The position numbers and the translations under genes were made by a program. Shown piece by piece: positions 1 to 6,420 of a stretch of 6,420 nucleotides of DNA (within the stretch, counting starts at the first letter, position 1; the number at the start of each line of letters is the position of its first letter). Source of the DNA: Candidatus Aminicenantota bacterium. Its GTDB lineage: Bacteria > Acidobacteriota > Aminicenantia > Aminicenantales > Saccharicenantaceae. A model generated the notes under the pieces. That model was not told the DNA's origin. It did not search any database and saw only the letters and a list, made by a program, of their open reading frames with translations. Where the stretch lies: positions 1-6,420 of the forward strand of contig DSDX01000220.1 of NCBI GenBank assembly GCA_011048485.1, in the 5' to 3' direction.

Positions 1-2210
1 GGGGGCCTGACCAGGCTGTACAAGGTCCGGATCCCCGGGGACCGGGCCGTCCGGGCCCGACGGGTCGAGGTCACCCACGCGGATATCCGCTTCGCCTTCG
101 AGGACGCGTCCGTCTTCTACGACAATATCCCGGGCCTCGAAACGGCGCTCGTCGTGATCGGCCGCGGCCGGGTGGATTTCCGGCCCAGCGACCGCAATGA
201 ACAGCACCAGCTGGATCTCATCTACGGCAAGGACAGGATCGAGGACGCCGTCGAGTCCCTGTTCATCCGCGGCTCCGCGGGCTTCTTCGACGCCAACGTC
301 GTCGTCGACGAGTGGGGGGACGGGTCCGGCGTCTCGGCGGACGATCGGGACAGGGCCGCGGCCGTTTTCTCGCGGAACTACCCCCGCTCCTACACCATCG
401 AGAGCTCGATCGACGGCGCGCTCCTGTCCTATCTGCCCCAGGCCGACGAGGCGGTCCTCGAGTTCCAGGCCCGCAAAGCCGGGGAGCTGGCCTACATCTT
501 CTATCCCTACTCCGACGACGAGGTCAGCCTCTATGACAGAGGCAAGGAGCGGGTCGTTTGCCTCTACGCGCCGGCCGCGGAGCCGGCGCTCAAGCGGATG
601 TTCCTCTCCTTCGAGGAGAAATTCGACATCAGCGCTTGCGCGCTCGATCTGAGCCTCACGCCGTCCTCGTTCTACCTTTCCGCCAGGGCCCGCATCGAGG
701 TCGTCCCCAAGGTCGAACTCCTGGAGAGCCTCCGGTTCCGCTTCAACGCCGGCCTCGAGATCCTCAAGATCACCGACGAGGCCGGCCGGGAGCTCTTCCA
801 CACCACGGACAAGCTCCGCCAGATCCTCTACGTCCATTTCCTGTCCCCGCCGGCCATGGCCAGGCCGACGACGATCGAGATCATCTACAGGGGCCGCGTG
901 CCGCCGGTCGCGCCGACGGCGGACGTCGTCGGCCAGACCGGGCTCAACGAGAGGATCCGCGTCCAACCCCGCTACGAAAGCTGGCTCTATTCCCACAACG
1001 GCTATTGGTATCCGGGCCCTTCGGACGAGGATTACTTCCGGGCCCGCCTGACGGTCAGCGTTCCTCCCGAGTATTCCTGCGTCGCCAGCGGAGAGATGGT
1101 CGCCTGGGGGCGGCGCGAGGACCTGGGCGACGTGGCCGCCATCGAGAAGGCCGGCAACGCCGTCTACACCTTCGACTCCTCGTCGCCGGTGAAGTATATC
1201 TCGTTCATCGTCGGCAAGTTCGACACGAAGAGAGAGCGGCCGACTCCGGTGCCCATCGCGACACACGTCTCCTCGGAGGTCCTGGATTCCCGGCCGGCCC
1301 TCGTCGACCAGGCGGCCGGCATCATCGATTTCTACAGCCGGGCCTTCGGCCCCTATCCCTACGAGAAGCTGGACATCGTTCTCCGCCTCTGGCCGGTCTA
1401 TGGGGGCCACAGCCCGCCGTCGTTCATCGTCATGAACGAAGTCCCCTGGCTGGGCAATACCGGCTTCCCCGTGCCGGTGGACACGCCGGTCGACCTGTCG
1501 TCCTGGGACGAGTACTTCCTGGCCCACGAGATCGCCCACCAGTGGTGGGGACAGGGGGTGTCCTTCGACTCCTACAAGGACCAATGGCTGAGCGAGGGCA
1601 TGTCCCAGTTCGCCGCTGCGTCCTACCTCAAGCACGCCTACGGCGACGGCGCCTTCGCCGCCATCCTGAAGAAGTTCGCCCGGTGGACCGGGAAGAAATC
1701 CTTCCGGGGGCCGGTCATCATGGGTTCCCGGCTGAGCTACTACGATTTCGCCGCCTACCAGACCATCGTCTACAACAAGGCCGCCCTGGTGCTGTTCATG
1801 CTCCAGGACCTGCTAGGCCGGGAGACGTTCGAGGCCGGTCTCCGGTCGTTCTTCGCCTCGCACCTGTTCGGGGCCGCCCGGACGGGGGAGTTCATCGACG
1901 CCCTGGAGGCCATGTCGGGCCGGGACCTGGACGGGTTCTTCCAGGGTTGGTTCTACGACTGGGAGCTGCCCGATGTCCGCACGGGCTGGACGGCGACGCC
2001 CGTCGCGGAGGGCTTCCGCGTCGACCTCCGGATCGCCCAGATCAAGGGCCTGTTCGTCTTCCCTCTCTGGGTCGAATGGACCCGCGGCAAGGAAAGCGGC
2101 CGGACGCTCGTCATCGTCGACGAGGCGGTCGAAACGGCGTCCTTCATCCTGCCCGAGCGGCCCAAGCGGGTCCGTTTCAACCCGGACCGGGCCGTCCCGG
2201 GTAAGTTCTC

Positions 2211-2214
<4 letters not shown>
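1..2214 (+). CDS. M1-family (gluzincin) zinc metallopeptidase, 5'-truncated by window edge
   Basis: The frame is open from base 1 to TAG at 2212-2214, giving 737 visible codons. The GTG at 154 is only the first start-like codon and sits mid-domain (the codons before it read ETALV), so the true start and any signal peptide lie upstream. Numbering codons from base 1, HEIAH is at 509-513 and is followed after exactly 18 residues by Glu532 in LSEGMSQF. This is the M1 zinc site HEXXH-X18-E; the fold normally hydrolyses peptide bonds at an N-terminus. Tyr586 and Tyr591 (the latter in YNKAAL) match the spacing of the Tyr pair in leukotriene A4 hydrolase. The M1 N-terminal beta-sandwich appears to begin near codon 210 and the catalytic part spans about 400-640. 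A beta-rich C-terminal tail of about 95 residues follows. Codons 1 to about 205 match no domain I recognise. The GXMEN loop reads GGHSP (468-472), lacking the amine-binding Glu, so substrate and true aminopeptidase activity are uncertain. The family call is strong; cellular location is unknown, though homologues are often exported or membrane-bound. Confidence 0.9.
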
Positions 2215-3598
<1,384 letters not shown>

Positions 3599-3602
<4 letters not shown>

Positions 3603-6420
3603 GGCGCCGTCCTCCCGGCCGGTTTCCGGGCGCCCTCGCGCGCGGCCGGCAGGGTGATCGTGAAGGTCGAGCCGCGTCCGACCTCGCTGTCGACGTCGAT
3701 GCGGCCGTCGTGCTCGTTGACGATGGCGTAGCTGATGGACAGGCCGAGCCCGGTGCCCTTGCCGACGCCCTTGGTCGTGAAGAACGGATCGAAGATGTGG
3801 GACCGGTGCTCCGGCTTGATGCCCGTGCCCGTGTCGGAGATGCGGACGACCTCGGCCCCGTCCTCGAGGGCCAGCCGGATCCCCAATTCGCCGCCCTCGG
3901 GCATGGCGTCGATGGCGTTGAGGATGATGTTGATGAAGACCTGCTGGAGCCGCTCGCCCTGGGCGTAGACCGGGGGAACGGGACGGAGGTCGAGGGCCAG
4001 GCGGATGTTCATGGTCTTGAGCTTGTAGTCGATGAGCGACAGGATCTCCTCGAGGCTCTGCTTGAGGTCGATGCGCTGGAACGAGGCCTCGGAGGGGCTG
4101 CGGGCGAAGGCGAGGAGGTTCTTGATGATGCGGGCCACCCGGTCGGTCTGGGCCTCGACCTTCTCCAGGATCTTGGCGTAGTGGGTGTCGGTCAGCCGCT
4201 TCTGCAGCATCTGGATGTAGCTGGAGATGCCCGTCAGGGGCGTGTTGATCTCGTGGGCGACGCCGGCCGAAAGCAGGCCGATGGAGGCCAGCTTCTCCGA
4301 GGTCAGCAGCTGCTGCTGGAGCTGGACCTTGTCGGTGATGTCCTCGAAGACGATGATGGTCCCGTAAGCCTGGAGGGCGTTGTCGAGCAACGGCGTCCGG
4401 GCGACATCGAAGATCTTCTTGGCCCCGCCGGGCGAGTCCAGCGCGATCTCGCTGAGGAGGCGGAAATCCGGCTGGCCCTGGTCCGGGAAGAGCGCCGCGT
4501 AGGGGCCGGGCCCGAAGACGTCGCGGAGCTCGTGGCCGAGGGCGGTCTCCTTCCGCACGCCCACCTGGTCCTCGAGGACGCGGTTCCAGCCGATGACCAG
4601 TCCGGCCTCGTCGATGACGCAGACGCCCACCGTCAGGCTCTCGATGATGTTCTCGCTGTAGTCCTTGAGCCGTTGCATCTCCATGGCCCGGACGATCTCG
4701 CGGCCGTAGAGGTCGGCGTTCTCCAGGGCCAGGGCGGCCGAGCCCGAGATGGTCGTCAGCAGCTCCCAGTCCTCCCGCGAGAAGTAGGACCCGTCGGCTT
4801 TCCGGCCCATGACCAGGCAGCCGACGACCTTGTCCTCGACCTTGAGCGGCAAGATGTGGAAGAACCCGGCGTCGGAGAGCTTGGCCATGGCCGCCCGGGC
4901 GGGCTCGGATTCGTCGGCCGCGAGGGCGCCGATCCAATCCCTGTCCCGGAGCGCCCCGGCCAGCCAATCGTCGGGGACGATCCGCCCCGGGAGCTCCGGC
5001 CCCTCGCCTTTGACCGAGAGGACCTTGAACGATCCCGCGCCCGTCTCTTCGGCCAGGAGGAGGGCCAGGCGCCTCAGGTTGAGGGCGTTGGCGATGGCCT
5101 CGAGCAGGGAGTGGGCCAGCTTGCCCAGGTCCCGCTCGCGGTTGAGATCGCGGGTGATCGAGAGCAGAGTCTTGCGGTACTCGTAGCTCCGCTTGTAGAT
5201 GGCCCGGTCGAGCAGGGTCTGGAAGATCCTCTTGAGCGGCGTGAACAGCGTCGCCCCGAGCACGATGGCCAGGACGCCGAGGACGACCGCGTTGAGCCGG
5301 TTCTCCGAGAAGAGACGCGTCCGCGAGCTGACGAAGAAATAGACGGAGGCGATGACGAAGAACGAGAAGATCAGGGTCGCCGCCTTCTTCAGGAAGACCT
5401 CGATGTCGACTAGCCGGTAGCGCGAGATGGAGTAGGAGAAGGCCAGCGGGATGAGGGCCTGCAGCAGGACCGTCAGCTCGGCCCCCGCGGACGGCCAGCC
5501 GCCGAGGACGAAGGGGACGATGTAGAAGACGGCCGACGGGAGGAGGCCGAAGCCGAGCCCGTAGGCGATGATGCGGAGCTGCTTCCGGAGCAGGATGTTC
5601 GGGGCCCGCCGGGCGCTGTGAACGAGGATGCCCAGGGTGACGAGACCGAAGACGGCGAAATGGAGGAGCTCGAGACGCTCCAGGCCTTCCTGGAGGCGGA
5701 GGAGGGCCTCTTCGCTCAAGGGCCGGAAGACGGGTGCGTGCAGGCGGAGACGGGCCAGGAGGAGGAGCTCCGCCGGGGCGTAGAGGAGCAGGAGGACGCT
5801 GGGATGGTTCTTGAGGAAGCGCTTGCGCAGCGGGAAGACCATGAAGAAGTGGAGGAGGAGAGGGGGAAAGGCCAGGAAGGCCAGCTTGTCGAGCCAGTGA
5901 AAGGCCATGTCGAGGGCGGTCATCTCCCCGGTCGGGGAGAAGATCATGAACGTGGCGAACGACAGGGCGAGACAATAGAAGAGGATGTAGGGCAGGGACA
6001 TCTGGCCGTGGGAGTGGACGTGGACGATCAGGCCGATGACCAGGGTCGTGAGGCCCACGAGAACGAGGTAATAGTAGATCGGATTGGCCGCCTTGCGCTG
6101 GGGATAGAAGTTCGGATAGATCTGCATGCCCTCTTTGTTGATCTCGTAGGTGACGATCTGGTCCGTCGCGGCGGCCTGCCAGAGGCTTCTGAGGACGTCG
6201 CTCTTCGTCCTGACGGGGACGTCGTTGATGGCCGTGAGGACGTCGCCCCTGCGGATGCCCGCGCGCAGGAAGGCCTCGCTTCCGGGATTGACCCGGATGG
6301 CCCGCAGCCCGGTCTCGACGGCCCGCCAGGTGACGCCGTCGGTGACGTCGCGCCAGCGGGCCTTGCGGACGACGTTCATCGTCCCCAGGGTCAGGACGGC
6401 GACGAGGGCGGCGAGGACGA
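3599..6420 (-). CDS. Membrane sensor histidine kinase with PDZ-like, multi-TM, GAF, PAS, HisKA and HATPase domains; 5'-truncated
   Basis: Numbered from the ATG at 6379, the visible protein has 926 residues. This ATG is probably internal: the frame stays open to the window edge and its upstream codons read VLAALVAVLTLGT, a membrane helix. Residues about 13-85 are PDZ-like (NPGSEAFLRAGIRRGD, then INDVPV), presumably outside the cytoplasm. About nine hydrophobic segments follow (near 101-120, 129-147, 165-184, 194-210, 239-255, 268-290, 300-317, 333-351, 363-380). Next come GAF (about 405-555), PAS (about 572-685) and HisKA with phospho-acceptor His709 in AGVAHEINTPLTG. The HATPase domain has N-box Asn821, G1 DTGTGI (849-854), F-box FDPFFTTK (863-870) and G2 GTGLGL (875-880). 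It should autophosphorylate and pass phosphate to Asp55 of the regulator encoded directly downstream, with which it overlaps by four bases. The membrane layout recalls Bacillus ComP (PDZ plus several helices), but the catalytic core is of the NtrB-like HisKA kind. The signal is unknown. Confidence 0.95.
3611..3616 (-). promoter_or_regulatory. Shine-Dalgarno of the response regulator, inside the kinase gene
   Basis: On the minus strand GGGAGG (followed by A) lies eight bases before the regulator ATG at 3602-3600. It is within the last codons of the kinase gene. With the ATGA overlap it fixes the regulator start and suggests coupled translation of kinase and regulator from one mRNA. Confidence 0.8.
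6125..6343 (-). other. PDZ-like sensory domain within the kinase
   Basis: About 73 residues match the bacterial PDZ pattern of surface proteases and sensors: GLRAIRV, then PGSEAFLRAGIRRGD, then AINDVPVRTKSDVLRSL, then a strand reading VTYEINKEG. It sits between the upstream hydrophobic helix and the first of the nine later helices. If the first helix is a membrane segment, the domain lies on the periplasmic side. PDZ domains bind exposed protein C-termini or peptides, so a peptide or misfolded-protein ligand is possible but not shown. Confidence 0.8.

Noticed and set aside
2187..2200. Small GC hairpin (CCGGG, CCGT loop, CCCGG) just before the convergent stops, as a possible bidirectional terminator.
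   Set aside because: The stem is only five base pairs, there is no T-run on either side, and such hairpins are expected by chance in DNA this GC-rich.
558..2204. A 548-codon open frame overlapping the peptidase in another plus-strand frame.
   Set aside because: It is rich in Pro, Arg and Gly with no domain, while the frame-1 reading has the M1 zinc motifs. It is a GC-driven shadow.
5840..5890. Polypurine-rich plus-strand stretches in the 5690-5890 region, as possible triplex-forming or regulatory DNA.
   Set aside because: They are explained by minus-strand codons for Leu, Phe and Pro in the kinase membrane helices (for example the PPLLLHFF segment).
3603..5975. Long minus-strand open frame upstream of the regulator ATG, which would extend the regulator to 1254 residues.
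   Set aside because: It overlaps the clearly coding kinase frame and its translation is Pro/Arg/Gly/His-rich with no domain. It stays open only because stop codons are rare at this GC content. The receiver domain and a Shine-Dalgarno mark 3602 as the real start.

Overview
This is a high-GC, gene-dense bacterial fragment of 6420 bases. Three protein genes fill it with no real intergenic space. I see no RNA genes, mobile elements, CRISPR arrays or long repeats. Two of the three genes run off the window edges. The organism is probably a Gram-negative of the Acidobacteriota/Aminicenantota kind or another high-GC lineage that uses sigma-54. This rests on the long M1-like peptidase, the PDZ-bearing multi-pass kinase and the intact sigma-54 activator. 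It is an impression from gene style, not a proven placement.

Layout. Bases 1-2214 (+) hold the 3' 737 codons of a large zinc metallopeptidase of the M1 (gluzincin) type. It has a complete HEXXH-X18-E zinc site, but the usual GXMEN exopeptidase loop is not preserved, and about 200 residues of unrecognised sequence precede the M1 part. Bases 2211-3602 (-) hold a complete NtrC-family response regulator of 463 residues: receiver, sigma-54 AAA+ and Fis-type HTH domains. Bases 3599-6420 (-) hold its partner, a sensor histidine kinase cut by the right edge. The kinase reads, in order, an N-terminal hydrophobic helix, a PDZ-like domain, about nine membrane helices, GAF, PAS, HisKA and HATPase.

How they work together. 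The kinase and regulator form a two-gene operon on the minus strand. They are joined by an ATGA stop/start overlap, with a Shine-Dalgarno for the regulator inside the kinase gene. The expected circuit is: a signal read at the membrane (PDZ plus helix bundle) or by GAF/PAS, then His709 phosphorylation, then transfer to Asp55 of the regulator, then remodelling of sigma-54 RNA polymerase at promoters outside this window. The peptidase converges on this operon, and the two stop codons share one CTAG palindrome, so no room remains for a conventional terminator between them. Whether peptidase and signalling pair are functionally linked is unknown.

The most notable points are the PDZ plus multi-pass membrane sensor wired to a sigma-54 activator, the altered substrate-recognition loop and unknown N-terminal domain of the peptidase, and the zero-spacing convergent junction. 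I found no clear evidence of a wholly new system here.
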